A stretch of 64,000 nucleotides of DNA from Hymenobacter crusticola (GCF_002154225.1 NZ_MTSE01000004.1:62001-126000); one strand, 5' to 3'. Positions 8,743 to 18,159 are shown, counted from the stretch's first letter. Notes: generated by a model from the sequence alone, not told the origin. Program-made: numbers and translations.

Positions 8743-10617
8743 TTATTGGAAAGGATTGCGAACAATCTTGGGGTTGTTGTTGATGACCGATTGGTCGATG
8801 AAGGAGTAGTAGTTGAGCACCTGGAAGTTGCGCGGCGTGCGGAAACGCGGGGCCACTTTCCGGTCGAACACGTACTTGCCGTCGAGGGGGCTACCAGGGC
8901 GCACCACGCGGTAGGGGAATAGTACGTAGGCCACGGCGCTATACGTATTGGCGTTACCGTTCCACACTTGGTGAGCAATGCGCCACCGCTTCAAATCCCA
9001 TACGCGGTGGTCTTCGAAGGCTAGCTCCACCCGGCGCTCGTTCTGAAGGCGCGCGATGTTTAGCGTGCTTGCAGTAAGGCTATTAGCGGGGAAGCCAGCC
9101 CGCTCCCGTACGCGGTTCACGTAGGTCAGCGCATCGCTGGTCTGTCCTAGCTCGAGAGCTGCTTCAGAGGCGTTGAGCAATACTTCGCCGAGGCGGAAGC
9201 GTACCCACCACACGTCGCTCAAGATACCGCGGGTACTGGTTTTAGGCACCGGATCGATGTACTTGCGCAGGTAGAAGCCCGTGTTTGAAACTTCTACCTG
9301 GGTAGCCTGGGGCCCCGAGCTACCCGTCAGCAGCTTGCCGTCGCCAGTCGGGAAGGCCGTACCGCCGTAGTTGCTTGATAAACCGCCTTCAATGGTTTGG
9401 TAGTCGTTCGTGGTAGCGTTCCAAACTTTTACGCCAGCTTGGATCTGCACCTCCTGCCCCCGGAACGTAGTGCCAGGGTAGATAACCGTGCCGTAAAGGC
9501 GGGCGTCCTTATTGGCAAAAGGTGCGCTGAGGTTATCATAGTAGATATAATCGGTATCGGCGGCGTTGCGCGTCCGGATCTGCCCTGAGGTACCATCTAG
9601 GTACTCGTAGGCTTCTACCAGGTTCAGGATGGGCGAGATGATGGACGACGACAAGTTATCCTCCCGAATACCGCGGGGAATGTTGTCGTAGGTGAAGCCG
9701 TGGCGGCGGCTTTTGGCCGTCAGGAAGTCCTTGGCAAAAATCACCTCGGAGTTCGGCGCCTTCTTGGTAATGGCATCAAAGAAGTTCTCCCCTAGGTTGG
9801 GGTTCGTCTTGTACAAGGCATAAGGCCCGGCAATAACTTCTTTGGAAGCATCCAATGACTTCTGGTAGTACTCCGTTGCCCGCGACGAAGGAATGCCAAC
9901 TTCCCCACCCGCCGTCTGAATGTTGAGGCCCGACAAGGAGTTGTACTTGGCAATGGAAGCCGCATAGAGCATAGCTCGGCTCTTCAGCGCCATGGCCGTG
10001 TAGCGGTTGGCGCGAGTGTTGCTGCCGTCGTTGCCAATGGTGCCCTTAATCGCATCTAGCTCGCTGGCGATGAAGTCGTATACTTCCGACTCTTTGTTGC
10101 GTGGATTCTGCAGGGCAGAAGCATCGCCGCTGAAGTCGTAGATCAGCTGATTGGTGATGATAGGCACGCCGCCCATCCGTTTCACCATTTCGAAGTACAC
10201 GTAAGCCCGCAGAAAACGTAACTCCGATTTGAACTGCGTTTTCTGCGTATCCGACAGCGTCGTGCTAAACTTGTCGAGGTTATCCAGGGCTAGATTAATG
10301 TCGCGGATCAGACCATAATCCCAGTACGTCCAGCGGTTGGTGCCAAAGGTGAAGAGGTCATTGGGCCCGTTGCCGTTGCCCGCCCACAGCGCCTCGTCGT
10401 AGGCGGTGAACTGTTCCCAGCCAGCGTCAATCTGCGAGTGGGAAGGCAGGCGGTCGTAGTAGTTAGCCAGCAAGCTGGTAATCAGGTTAGGGTCGTTCCA
10501 GATCTGGTCTTCCTTAACGATGGTAGGCGATTCGCGGTCGAGGAAATCCTTCTCGCAAGCCGACAAACCCGTCAGCAGACCTAGGCTCAGGATAAAGGTT
10601 TTATAAGAGAGCTTCAT
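8743..10617 (-). CDS. SusD/RagB-family outer-membrane glycan-binding lipoprotein
   Basis: 624 aa. Signal peptide and lipobox GLSAC (MKLSYKTFILSLGLLTGLSACEKD). SusD landmarks are the N-terminal DREsPTIV-like segment, helical TPR region (ELRFLRAYVYFEMVKRMGG at about 140-158), WWVRFRLGEVLLNASEAALE (about 465-485) and ERRVELAFEDHRVWDLKRWR (about 530-550). The product should form the lid of the SusC channel encoded 17 bp upstream. Ligand unknown; the GH43 gene downstream suggests an arabinose- or xylose-containing glycan. Confidence 0.95.
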   Translation of the reverse strand: MKLSYKTFILSLGLLTGLSACEKDFLDRESPTIVKEDQIWNDPNLITSLLANYYDRLPSHSQIDAGWEQFTAYDEALWAGNGNGPNDLFTFGTNRWTYWDYGLIRDINLALDNLDKFSTTLSDTQKTQFKSELRFLRAYVYFEMVKRMGGVPIITNQLIYDFSGDASALQNPRNKESEVYDFIASELDAIKGTIGNDGSNTRANRYTAMALKSRAMLYAASIAKYNSLSGLNIQTAGGEVGIPSSRATEYYQKSLDASKEVIAGPYALYKTNPNLGENFFDAITKKAPNSEVIFAKDFLTAKSRRHGFTYDNIPRGIREDNLSSSIISPILNLVEAYEYLDGTSGQIRTRNAADTDYIYYDNLSAPFANKDARLYGTVIYPGTTFRGQEVQIQAGVKVWNATTNDYQTIEGGLSSNYGGTAFPTGDGKLLTGSSGPQATQVEVSNTGFYLRKYIDPVPKTSTRGILSDVWWVRFRLGEVLLNASEAALELGQTSDALTYVNRVRERAGFPANSLTASTLNIARLQNERRVELAFEDHRVWDLKRWRIAHQVWNGNANTYSAVAYVLFPYRVVRPGSPLDGKYVFDRKVAPRFRTPRNFQVLNYYSFIDQSVINNNPKIVRNPFQ

Positions 10618-10634
10618 GAGTCAGGCGGGAAGAA

Positions 10635-13600
10635 TTAAAAGCTGATAGCAAAACCGGCGTTGAACAAGCGCTGGGGGGGATAAACTAGACCACCGTTAGA
10701 AGAAATTTCGGGGTCAGTATCGAGGTCTTTGATGTTCGTCAGCACGTACAGGTTAGTGGCATTTACGTACACGCGGCAGGCCGAAACGCCAACTTTGCTC
10801 AGGACGGGTTTCGGGAGGTTGTAACCTACCTCCAAGTTGCGTAAGCGCAGGTAGCGGACGTTGGTGACCCAGAAGTCATTGCGGTTGTTGTAGTTCGCAT
10901 GACCAGCTGCATCGCGCCGGATGGGTGGGTACTTGCCGGGTATCCAGGGGCTATCCGAATTGTAAGGGTCGGCGTGGTGCCAGCGGTCCTCGAAGATGTA
11001 ATCGGGTGAGGTGCCATTGTTCTGGAACGGAATACGCATTTCTACCTCGCGGCGGAAGGTTTGCATGCTAGCCCCCACAATATCGAAGCTCAGCGTAAAG
11101 CCTTTGTAGCCTAAGGTCGTATTGAAGGCATAGTTGAACAAGGGTGGTGCCCCTTCAATGTAGCCAATAGGACGCTCATCGAGGCCATTGATCAGACCAT
11201 CGTTGTTTACGTCCTTATAGATGAAGTCACCTGGCAACTGAGTGCGGTTACCCTGCCCATCGTTGTTAACCGTGTAGTCAGCAATCTGCTGCTCCGATTG
11301 GAACTGCCCAATCACCTGGTAGCCCCAGTTAATGTCTCCCCAGCGATTTACAAAGGAGTTACGGTACTCATTTATAGAGTTGCCGAAGCGAGGCTTGTAC
11401 TGTTGCAGGTCACGGCGGCGGGCCAAAGTAGCGTTAGCGCTTACCGTGTAGGTGAGGCCTCCAGCTTGGTTGGAATAGGTTATCAGACCTTCTAAGCCGC
11501 GAGTGGCATCGGAGTTGAGGTTAGCTTGTGGCAATCCGTATCCTACTTCGCTGGGCAGCAGGATATCGTACTGCGCGGCAGGCAAGCCTTTGCGACGACG
11601 CTCAAATACGTCGAATTGGCCCGAAATCTTGCCATTCAAGAAGCCGAAATCCACGCCGACGTTCGAGGAGATGTTTGTTACCCACGAAAGCGTCGTAATA
11701 GGTAAGCCGCGGGGACGCACGCCAAACACGTAGTTACCGTTGAAAATAGCACTTCCCGAGGGGAAGTCGTAACCTGGTACGTAGCTGTAGGGCGCTACCA
11801 CGAAGTTGTTGTTGCCGTAGTCATCTAGGCCGGTGCGGCCGTAGCTGCCACGAAGCTTCAACTCGCTTAGTACGCTGCTTCCCTTGAGGAAGGGCTCTTC
11901 CGTTAAGCGCCAGCCAACAGATGCTGCGGGGAAAAAGCCATAACGTTTGCCGGGCGCAAACAGCCAGGAACCGTCGTAACGACCCAAAACTTCCAGCAGG
12001 TACTTCTGCTTGTAGTTGTAGTTTACCCGGCCAATGTAGCCTGCTCTGGCCCGTTCCGAGCGATCATCAGCTAGGTAATCTTGGCTGGCAAACAGCTGAA
12101 TTGGGATGGTATTGTTGGGCGGTACGGTGTGAATAACGCTGTTACGGTCATCTGTGTCGTAGCGCTCGTAAGCCGCTACGGCCGCAACGCCATGGTCGCC
12201 AAACTGCTTGTTATACGTTAGCTGTAGCTGGCCGAAGCGGTCGAGAATATTGCGACGACGCGTCTCACGCCAAGGGTTCTGGTTGCCCCAACCCGGCTGG
12301 GTGAAGTAGGTATCCTTCGCCGCATCGTACTGGTAAGCGTTGTAGGTGTACTCGAAGCCGTCGAAGTTGAAGTTGGTGTAGTTGTACGAGCCCGTAGCGC
12401 GAGCCGTCAAACCAAAATCAAAGCTGTACTCCGCGAAAAGGTTGGCCTTCGCCGCGCGCCAGTCTTCCTGAATCGGACCCGTAATGTCCTTATCGTAGGT
12501 TGCCGGATTGACGTTGACGTTGTGGGTTTGGTTGATGTATTTGGGGTTGTCATTCGCATACGGCCGCTCGGTAGGCCACATGCTGAAAATGCTCAGGAAG
12601 GGGTTGAAGTAGTCATCCAATCCTGGTACGCCCGCCTGAAAACGATCCTCGTAGCGTGCGCTGATCTGCGTACCAATCTTCAAGCGAGGAGTTACTCGCG
12701 CTTCGATGTTGGACTGCAAGTTGGTGCGCTTGAAGTGGAAGTCTTTGATAAGTGCTTCCTGGCTTAAGTGCGTGCCCGACAAATAGTACGTTACGTTGTC
12801 GGTGCCGCCGGAGAGGCTAGCATTTGCGTAGTATTGCGGCACGTTAGGCCGCATCACCATCTTATAGTAGTCGTAGCTCTTATAGCCGTTTTCAGTGCCA
12901 GCACGCCACTTCTCCAATTCGGCAGCTGTTAGCGGAGCACCGGAAACAGGATCGTTTACTACATTGGGCGCGCGACGTGCTTGCTGGGCTAGGTTCTGCT
13001 CCGACTCCACGAGGGCACGCTGGTGCTGGTACGCATTAGCGGGGTGCGGATACTTCGTGAAGTTCTGCAAACCGTAGTAGCCCGAGATGCTGATGGTCGG
13101 TTTCTGACCCGTTTTACCACGTTTCGTAGTTACCAGCACAACACCGTTAGCGGCCCGCAGACCATAAATAGCGGCCGAGGCATCCTTCAGAATCGAAACG
13201 TTCTCAATGTCGGCGATACCTAGGTTGTTGAACTGCCCTACGTCGGACACAATGCCGTCGATAACATACAGCGGGTCACCTAGGTTACGAATCTGGATGG
13301 TCGAGCCAGCACCAGGGCGCGCATCGGGCTGACGGGCCGTGATGCCGGGCACGCGGCCTACCAGCGCACTGGTGGCAGCTACCGCCGGCGTACGCAGAAT
13401 GTCCTCGGATTTAACACTGCTCACAGCGCCCGTCACCGTTGCCCGCGACTGGGTGCCGTAGCCTACGACTACTACTTCGTCTAGGGCTTTCTCATCGGCG
13501 GCAAGCTTGATGCTCATGCGGGCCGTGCTCGAGGCGGGGAGCTCCTGCGTCTGGAAACCAATAAAGGAAAAGACGAGCGTGCTACCTTCCTCTGGCACGT

Positions 13601-13901
13601 TCAGTGTGAATTGGCCTTGGGCATCGGTGGTTACGCCCCGGGTGGTGCCTTTTAGCACCACGTTTACGCCGGGTAGCGCCTCCCCTTTGGTGTCGGTTAC
13701 AACGCCCCGAACGGTAACGTCGGCGCGGAGCGTAGGCGAAGTAGAAGCTGCTGTTGTAAGTGATTTCGTGGCTGGGGCATAACGTGCATGATCGTCGTCG
13801 GGCGCACCGGATGCAACGCTCACAGTAGCGCACAGAGCCAATGGCACGAGGGAGCCGCGAACGGCGCTACGAACGAAAGCAGTTCGTATTCTTCTTTTCA
13901 T
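10635..13901 (-). CDS. SusC/RagA-family TonB-dependent outer-membrane transporter
   Basis: 1088 aa. N-terminal signal region, then a carboxypeptidase-like regulatory domain (VRGVVTDTKGEALPGVNVVL, about 64-145), a TonB box-like stretch DEVVVVGYGTQSRATVTGAV and plug domain (SVSILKDASAAIYG-like signature read as NVSILKDASAAIYG). The 22-strand barrel ends in FNAGFAISF with terminal Phe. It imports oligosaccharides together with the SusD gene 17 bp downstream. The upstream region holds paired AATCGATT palindromes and a leader hairpin, described separately. Confidence 0.95.
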   Translation of the reverse strand: MKRRIRTAFVRSAVRGSLVPLALCATVSVASGAPDDDHARYAPATKSLTTAASTSPTLRADVTVRGVVTDTKGEALPGVNVVLKGTTRGVTTDAQGQFTLNVPEEGSTLVFSFIGFQTQELPASSTARMSIKLAADEKALDEVVVVGYGTQSRATVTGAVSSVKSEDILRTPAVAATSALVGRVPGITARQPDARPGAGSTIQIRNLGDPLYVIDGIVSDVGQFNNLGIADIENVSILKDASAAIYGLRAANGVVLVTTKRGKTGQKPTISISGYYGLQNFTKYPHPANAYQHQRALVESEQNLAQQARRAPNVVNDPVSGAPLTAAELEKWRAGTENGYKSYDYYKMVMRPNVPQYYANASLSGGTDNVTYYLSGTHLSQEALIKDFHFKRTNLQSNIEARVTPRLKIGTQISARYEDRFQAGVPGLDDYFNPFLSIFSMWPTERPYANDNPKYINQTHNVNVNPATYDKDITGPIQEDWRAAKANLFAEYSFDFGLTARATGSYNYTNFNFDGFEYTYNAYQYDAAKDTYFTQPGWGNQNPWRETRRRNILDRFGQLQLTYNKQFGDHGVAAVAAYERYDTDDRNSVIHTVPPNNTIPIQLFASQDYLADDRSERARAGYIGRVNYNYKQKYLLEVLGRYDGSWLFAPGKRYGFFPAASVGWRLTEEPFLKGSSVLSELKLRGSYGRTGLDDYGNNNFVVAPYSYVPGYDFPSGSAIFNGNYVFGVRPRGLPITTLSWVTNISSNVGVDFGFLNGKISGQFDVFERRRKGLPAAQYDILLPSEVGYGLPQANLNSDATRGLEGLITYSNQAGGLTYTVSANATLARRRDLQQYKPRFGNSINEYRNSFVNRWGDINWGYQVIGQFQSEQQIADYTVNNDGQGNRTQLPGDFIYKDVNNDGLINGLDERPIGYIEGAPPLFNYAFNTTLGYKGFTLSFDIVGASMQTFRREVEMRIPFQNNGTSPDYIFEDRWHHADPYNSDSPWIPGKYPPIRRDAAGHANYNNRNDFWVTNVRYLRLRNLEVGYNLPKPVLSKVGVSACRVYVNATNLYVLTNIKDLDTDPEISSNGGLVYPPQRLFNAGFAISF

Positions 13902-13948
13902 AAGCTTGTATGAATTATGGTGAGAAAGGGAGGGAAATGGTGAGAAAG

Positions 13949-14013
13949 CTCAAGGCCAATGTGTAGGAGCGGCATGTGGGAGCAGTGGGCAACTATTTAT
14001 TTTTGGCCTTGAG
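13949..14013 (-). promoter_or_regulatory. Inverted repeat in the presumed susC leader
   Basis: CTCAAGGCCAA at 13949-13959 pairs perfectly over 11 bp with TTGGCCTTGAG at 14003-14013, leaving a 43-nt loop. It lies 48 bp upstream of the susC start and downstream of the AATCGATT palindromes, so it would be transcribed in the 5' leader. A role in mRNA stability or translation is possible; no known riboswitch fold is recognised. Confidence 0.4.
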
Positions 14014-14047
14014 AGAAACAGGTGAAGAATTTATGAAGGAAACAGCT

Positions 14048-14096
14048 CAATCGTTTGTCGCAATCGATTGCATTGGTGCTATCACAATCGATTGTG
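14048..14096. promoter_or_regulatory. Cluster of LacI-type operator palindromes upstream of susC
   Basis: GCAATCGATTGC at 14060-14071 and CACAATCGATTGTG at 14083-14096 are perfect palindromes whose core AATCGATT fits the LacI/PurR-family half-site rule AANCGNTT. A third, one-mismatch copy (CAATCGTTTG) lies at 14048-14057. The centres are 13 and 24 bp apart. The same core occurs as a pair before the second susC gene (29384-29405). No LacI-family gene is in the window, so a regulator encoded elsewhere is inferred. Confidence 0.6.
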
Positions 14097-14437
14097 CATC
14101 TATGTTTTGGATTTATATCTAGTTGATTAATAGGCGCATAAAGATGAAAAAATGCGCCAATGATTGCTCGGAAGCGAATTGGATGTGTAATACTAGAAAA
14201 ATAAAAGATTTATACCAACACGGCCTCCGATTTTATTGTGCTCAGGCAATCTGAAATTGGATGGAATTGGGGGTAGAGCCGAAGCCACGGACTTAGGGGC
14301 GGGAGCTAGGTCAGGTGTGCTATTTGTAGTGAGTATTGCTGATCGAATAAAAGGTTTTAATGGCATGAGTCCGAAACTCCACCACGACCTCCCGTCGAAG
14401 CTAGGCGTATACAACAGCTCCAAACCAACACCCCCTC

Positions 14438-15418
14438 ATGGACTATATCCGCTTAGGTCAAACTGGCCTGAAAGTTTCTAAAATCTGCCTGGGCACAATG
14501 ACCTACGGCACCCCCACCGACCGCTGGCCCTGGGCTCTGAACGAGGAGCAAAGCCGTCCCTTCATCCAGAAAGCCTTGGAGCTAGGTATCAACTTCTTCG
14601 ATACCGCCGACGTGTACTCCAACGGGGCCAGCGAGGAGGTAGTGGGCCGCGCCCTGCGCGACTTCGCCAAGCGCGACGAAATCGTACTGGCCACCAAAGT
14701 GTATAACCCCATGGGCCCCGGTCCCAACAACAAAGGCCTGTCGCGCAAGCATATCATGAGCGCCATCGATGCTAGCCTCCAGCGCCTAGGCACCGACTAC
14801 GTCGACCTCTACCAGATTCACCGCTGGGACTACGAAACGCCCATTGAGGAGACGCTGGAAGCGCTGCATGACGTGGTGAAGGCTGGCAAAGCGCGCTACA
14901 TCGGCGCCTCGTCGATGTACGCGTGGCAGTTTGCGCAGGCGCTGTACGTGGCCGATTTGCACGGCTGGACGCGCTTCGTGAGCATGCAGCCGCACTACAA
15001 CCTGGTGTACCGCGAGGAAGAACGCGAGATGCTGCCGCTGTGCGCCGACCAGAAGATCGGCGTGATTCCATGGTCGCCGCTGGCGCGTGGGTTGCTCACG
15101 GGGGGCCGCAGCAAGGAGCGCAACGAAACCGAGCGCGCCAAAACCGACAACTTCGGCAAGTCACTCTACGGCCGCGACGATGACTTCGACGTGGCCGACC
15201 GCGTAACGGAAATTGCCCAAGAACACGGCCTGCCCAACGCACAGATTGCGCTGGCCTGGATGCTGTCAAAGCCCGTCATTACGTCGCCTATCGTGGGTGC
15301 TAGCAAGCCGGGGCACCTCGAAGACGCCGTCGCTGCCGTGTCGGTGAAGCTCTCAGACGAGGAAATCAAGCGGTTAGAGGAGCTCTACCAGCCGCACCCA
15401 GTGCTAGGTTTTTCGTGA
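14438..15418 (+). CDS. Aldo/keto reductase
   Basis: 326 aa (beta/alpha)8-barrel oxidoreductase. The catalytic tetrad is visible: Asp and Tyr in FFDTADVYSNGASEEVVGRAL (read as DTADVYS then GASEEVVG), Lys in IVLATKVYNPMG and His in LYQIHRWDYETP. The NADPH-binding end reads PIVGASKPGHLEDAV. It resembles the YajO/Tas-like subgroup of aldo/keto reductases; the natural substrate is unknown. The ATG at 14438 begins the conserved MDYIRLGQTGLKVS. It is monocistronic, with a terminator 61 bp downstream. Confidence 0.92.
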   Translation: MDYIRLGQTGLKVSKICLGTMTYGTPTDRWPWALNEEQSRPFIQKALELGINFFDTADVYSNGASEEVVGRALRDFAKRDEIVLATKVYNPMGPGPNNKGLSRKHIMSAIDASLQRLGTDYVDLYQIHRWDYETPIEETLEALHDVVKAGKARYIGASSMYAWQFAQALYVADLHGWTRFVSMQPHYNLVYREEEREMLPLCADQKIGVIPWSPLARGLLTGGRSKERNETERAKTDNFGKSLYGRDDDFDVADRVTEIAQEHGLPNAQIALAWMLSKPVITSPIVGASKPGHLEDAVAAVSVKLSDEEIKRLEELYQPHPVLGFS

Positions 15419-15478
15419 GGTAGGTGGGAGGCTAGGCTTGTTAAAAAGAAGTCTTGGTCTTAAAGCTTACCTTCTTAC

Positions 15479-15520
15479 AAAAAGGTCGTCATGCTGAGTT
15501 GCGAGCATGACGACCTTTTT
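15479..15520 (+). terminator. Rho-independent terminator after the aldo/keto reductase
   Basis: AAAAAGGTCGTCATGCTGAG and the facing GAGCATGACGACCTTTTT form a perfect 15-bp stem (AAAGGTCGTCATGCT with AGCATGACGACCTTT) ending in a T run. The stem contains GTCATGCTGAG, the opening of the dispersed hairpin repeat at 54637. Confidence 0.85.
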
Positions 15521-15666
15521 GATTGTTGATCCGGATCCTGGGAACCTAGCTTTTCTGAAGATATTATCTGAATAAGTAGATGGATTATTAGAAATGTTAT
15601 TTTTGGCTCAAAGCAAACCTTCTGCGGATCATTCCCGCTGACTAAACCTTGCTTCCGCTGAGCATT

Positions 15667-16317
15667 ATGAGCAACATGATTCAGTTTGTCGCCAACCACG
15701 ACGATCTGTCCACTGACAAAGGCTTCCAATTCAAGTTCTACTGCGACAAGTGCCGCAACGGCCATATGTCGCGGTTTCAGCCTAATGGTGTTGGTATTGC
15801 AGGTGAATTAATGCGCGCCGCTGGCAGCTTATTTGGCGGGCTCTTCTCTGATGCTGGTAATGCCGCTTACCACGTACAGCGGGCTATTGGCGGCAAAGCC
15901 CACGACGATGCCTTGGAAAAGGCGGTGCTGGAAGGCAAGCAATATTTCAAGCAATGCACGCGCTGTGGCCATTGGGTGTGCCCGGATGTGTGCTGGAACG
16001 GCAAAGCCGGCCTCTGCGAAGACTGTGCCCCCGACGAGCACGAGGAGCTAGCTGCCCAGCAAGCCCAGGCTAGCCGGGAGCAGATTTACACCAAAACGCG
16101 CCAGCAGGATTACACCAAAGAACTCGATTTCCTGAACCGCGGCGGCATTGCGCAGTGCCCAAAGTGTAGCGCCAAACTCAACCCCGGTCAGAAGTTCTGC
16201 CCCGAGTGCGGCACGTCGAATACGGCGGCGCAAGGCAAGGAGAAGTTCTGCGTGGATTGCGGCACGAGCATGAAAGCCGAACAGCGCTTTTGCGCCGAGT
16301 GCGGGACGAAGCAATAG
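15667..16317 (+). CDS. Zinc-ribbon protein (multiple CxxC motifs), function unknown
   Basis: 216 aa, soluble, with no signal peptide. Zinc-binding pairs run through the sequence: CDKC (about 28-31), CTRCGHWVC and CEDC (about 100-125), then two C-terminal zinc ribbons, CPKCSAKLNPGQKFCPECG and CVDCGTSMKAEQRFCAECG. A glycine/alanine-rich segment (GELMRAAGSLFGGLFSD) lies at about 45-65. The double-zinc-ribbon tail is common in bacterial scaffold or nucleic-acid-associated proteins, but the function is unknown. The ATG at 15667 is preferred over an upstream in-frame start at 15649 because the similarity-like, charged N-terminus begins there. Confidence 0.75.
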   Translation: MSNMIQFVANHDDLSTDKGFQFKFYCDKCRNGHMSRFQPNGVGIAGELMRAAGSLFGGLFSDAGNAAYHVQRAIGGKAHDDALEKAVLEGKQYFKQCTRCGHWVCPDVCWNGKAGLCEDCAPDEHEELAAQQAQASREQIYTKTRQQDYTKELDFLNRGGIAQCPKCSAKLNPGQKFCPECGTSNTAAQGKEKFCVDCGTSMKAEQRFCAECGTKQ

Positions 16318-16689
16318 GTGCCGTGCGCTTCCAAGTGACGCGAGGGATCTGAGGTACTCTTAGAGAGGAAAACTGGAAAGAACCGATCAGAACCCTGGTA
16401 TCATTGCTGGGTGCTCGGCCGAATCTATAATCCGGCCGAGCACCTAGTTACTTTTCACTGCGGTTGCTAAAGGTGTAAGCTATTTTGTAAAACGTAAGCT
16501 AGAGACAACGGAAAGCGCAGCACCAAGAGTTAATAACTCAACGAAGTTTGTGCATAGAAGCGCTCAATCTGGATCATTACGCAGCAGAGTAGCGTGAAAA
16601 CAAGAATGGCGCGGCAGTAAAAGTCCGAGAGCTAGATTACGCGAGAAGCAAGTAATCCTCTACCATCAAGTTACTTAGTACTAAGTAAG
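16318..16689. other. Intergenic region with one hairpin
   Basis: 372 bp between the zinc-ribbon gene (+) and the acetyltransferase gene (-), which converge. Apart from the hairpin at 16410-16444 I see no gene or repeat. Confidence 0.5.
16410..16444 (+). terminator. Probable terminator hairpin after the zinc-ribbon gene
   Basis: GGTGCTCGGCCGA at 16410-16422 pairs with TCCGGCCGAGCACC at 16431-16444 around an AT-rich loop. It is GC-rich and stable, but the T run after it (CTAGTTACTTTT) is weak, so either intrinsic termination or mRNA 3' protection is possible. It lies 93 bp after the stop. Confidence 0.55.
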
Positions 16690-17139
16690 CTACGGGCGCA
16701 GCATGTGAATATGCTCAATGTCGTCCTCGAGGTAAATATCGTCTTGCTGCTCGAAGCCGAAGCTCTGGTAGAATGCTCGCAAGTAGTACTGCGCCCCAAT
16801 CTTAATCGGCTGTGGGCCAAACAATGTGTCGCACTGTGCGATGGCTTGCTGCATCAGCTCCCGACCTAGGCCGTAACGCCGATACTTAGGCGATACCACC
16901 ACCCGGCCAATACTCACCTGCTCGTAGGACTTGCCCGCGTCGAACAGGCGTGCGTAGGCAGCTAAGTCGCCGTTTTCGGCTAAGCCTAACAAATGGTAGG
17001 CGGGCTCGTCTTGGCCGTCAATATCCTGGAAGACGCAGGTTTGCTCCACTACAAATACTTCGCTGCGGAGCTGTAATAAGGCGTAGAGCTCCGTGAGAGC
17101 TAGGTCGTGGAAGGGCTTGGTGATCCAGCGCAGGGTCAT
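16690..17139 (-). CDS. GNAT-family N-acetyltransferase, ElaA-like
   Basis: 149 aa. The N-terminal pattern LYALLQLRSEVFVVEQTCVF and the following QDIDGQDEPAYHLLG are characteristic of the ElaA group. The acetyl-CoA binding loop is seen in VSPKYRRYGLGRELMQQAI (about 83-101), and the C-terminus has the conserved FYQSFGFEQQDDIYLEDDI-type strand. The acceptor substrate of ElaA-like proteins is not established. It is the last gene of a same-strand run with two oxidoreductases and pirin; the gap to the preceding gene is 45 bp. Confidence 0.9.
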   Translation of the reverse strand: MTLRWITKPFHDLALTELYALLQLRSEVFVVEQTCVFQDIDGQDEPAYHLLGLAENGDLAAYARLFDAGKSYEQVSIGRVVVSPKYRRYGLGRELMQQAIAQCDTLFGPQPIKIGAQYYLRAFYQSFGFEQQDDIYLEDDIEHIHMLRP

Positions 17140-17184
17140 AAGAGTAACAGAGTAGCGGAAAGGAGGACCAAAGGTAAGAGCGCC

Positions 17185-18006
17185 TCACAAACTCCGCACG
17201 AAAGCGGCCATCTTCTCCCGCGTAGCTTCGTCGGGCAGCTCGCCTGCGCCGGCTTTCAGATTATCGGCGAGGTGCTGCGGGTCGCGGGTGCCGGGTATCA
17301 CGCACGTCACAGCGGGGTGGGAGATGATGAATTTGAGTAGGAACTGCGGCCAGCTGCTGATACCTAGCTCGTTGGCCCATTCCGGTAGCGGCTTGCCTTG
17401 CACGCGGCTCAGCAAGTTGCCTTCGGTGAAGGGCCGGTTGATGAGCGTGGCAACCCCGTGCTCGGCGGCCGTGGGCAGCAGACGTTGCTCGGCGTGGCGG
17501 TCGAGAATGGAGTAGTTGAACTGCACAAAATCGACGCGCTCCGTCGTCAGGAGGCGCGCTAGTTCGGCGTGCATGCCGTCGGTGTAGTGCGTGATACCTA
17601 GGTACTTCACCTTGCCCGCGGCCTGCCACTCGCGCAAGGTAGTTAGGTGCGTTTTCCAATCGACTAGGTTGTGCACTTGTATCAGGTCGAGGCTAGTGCG
17701 CTGCATGTTGCGCAGCGAGGCTTCCATCTGCTGAATGCCAGCTTGCCGCCCTTGGGTCCAGACTTTGGTGGCGTAAAAAAACTCGTCTCGCGCCGCTGAC
17801 TGCGCCGTGAGGTTGCCAATAACTTCCTCCGAGCGCCCGTACATCGGCGACGAATCAATGACGGTGCCGCCGCCGGCGTGCAGTGTCTCAAGGGTTTGCT
17901 GCAACGGCGGATAAGCGGCTTTGTTGGAAGTATCAAACGTCTGCCAGGTACCTAGGCCGATGACGGGTAGCGGCTGTTGGGTGGATGGAATAAGACGGGT
18001 GAGCAT
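17185..18006 (-). CDS. Aldo/keto reductase
   Basis: 273 aa from the ATG at 18006. The frame is open to a GTG at 18150, but the extra 48 residues are basic and lack family features, whereas IPSTQQPLPVIGLGTWQTFD marks the usual beginning. The tetrad residues are Asp and Tyr in IDSSPMYGRSEEVIGN, Lys in FFYATKVWTQG and His in LIQVHNLVDW. The C-terminal cofactor region reads CVIPGTRDPQHLADNLKAG. A soluble NADPH-dependent reductase is expected; substrate unknown. The gene upstream on the same strand ends 153 bp before this start. Confidence 0.9.
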   Translation of the reverse strand: MLTRLIPSTQQPLPVIGLGTWQTFDTSNKAAYPPLQQTLETLHAGGGTVIDSSPMYGRSEEVIGNLTAQSAARDEFFYATKVWTQGRQAGIQQMEASLRNMQRTSLDLIQVHNLVDWKTHLTTLREWQAAGKVKYLGITHYTDGMHAELARLLTTERVDFVQFNYSILDRHAEQRLLPTAAEHGVATLINRPFTEGNLLSRVQGKPLPEWANELGISSWPQFLLKFIISHPAVTCVIPGTRDPQHLADNLKAGAGELPDEATREKMAAFVRSL

Positions 18007-18159
18007 ATGGGTGAGAGGATGGCGAGTACCATAGAACAACGCGCGCCTGCCGATCCGATGCCCTCGGCGCGCGAATGGCAGGCGCAAGTTGTTTAGCTCT
18101 TTGGTGTACACAAGCACGGTGATGAGGCGCGCAGCCGAGGAACGCACCACGGTGCATTT

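Larger units (their letters stand above)
13902..14437. other. Intergenic region between susC (-) and an aldo/keto reductase (+)
   Basis: 536 bp, clearly richer in A+T than its flanks, with no credible gene. It contains a long-loop inverted repeat (13949-13959 with 14003-14013), the LacI-type palindromes at 14048-14096 and a small hairpin, GGCGCAT/ATGCGCC, at 14133-14158. It should carry the promoters of both flanking genes, but I cannot place the -7 boxes. Confidence 0.6.

Noticed and set aside
18007..18150. Upstream GTG start for the second aldo/keto reductase
   Set aside because: The extra 48 residues are Arg-rich and outside the family fold; the ATG at 18006 begins the conserved part.
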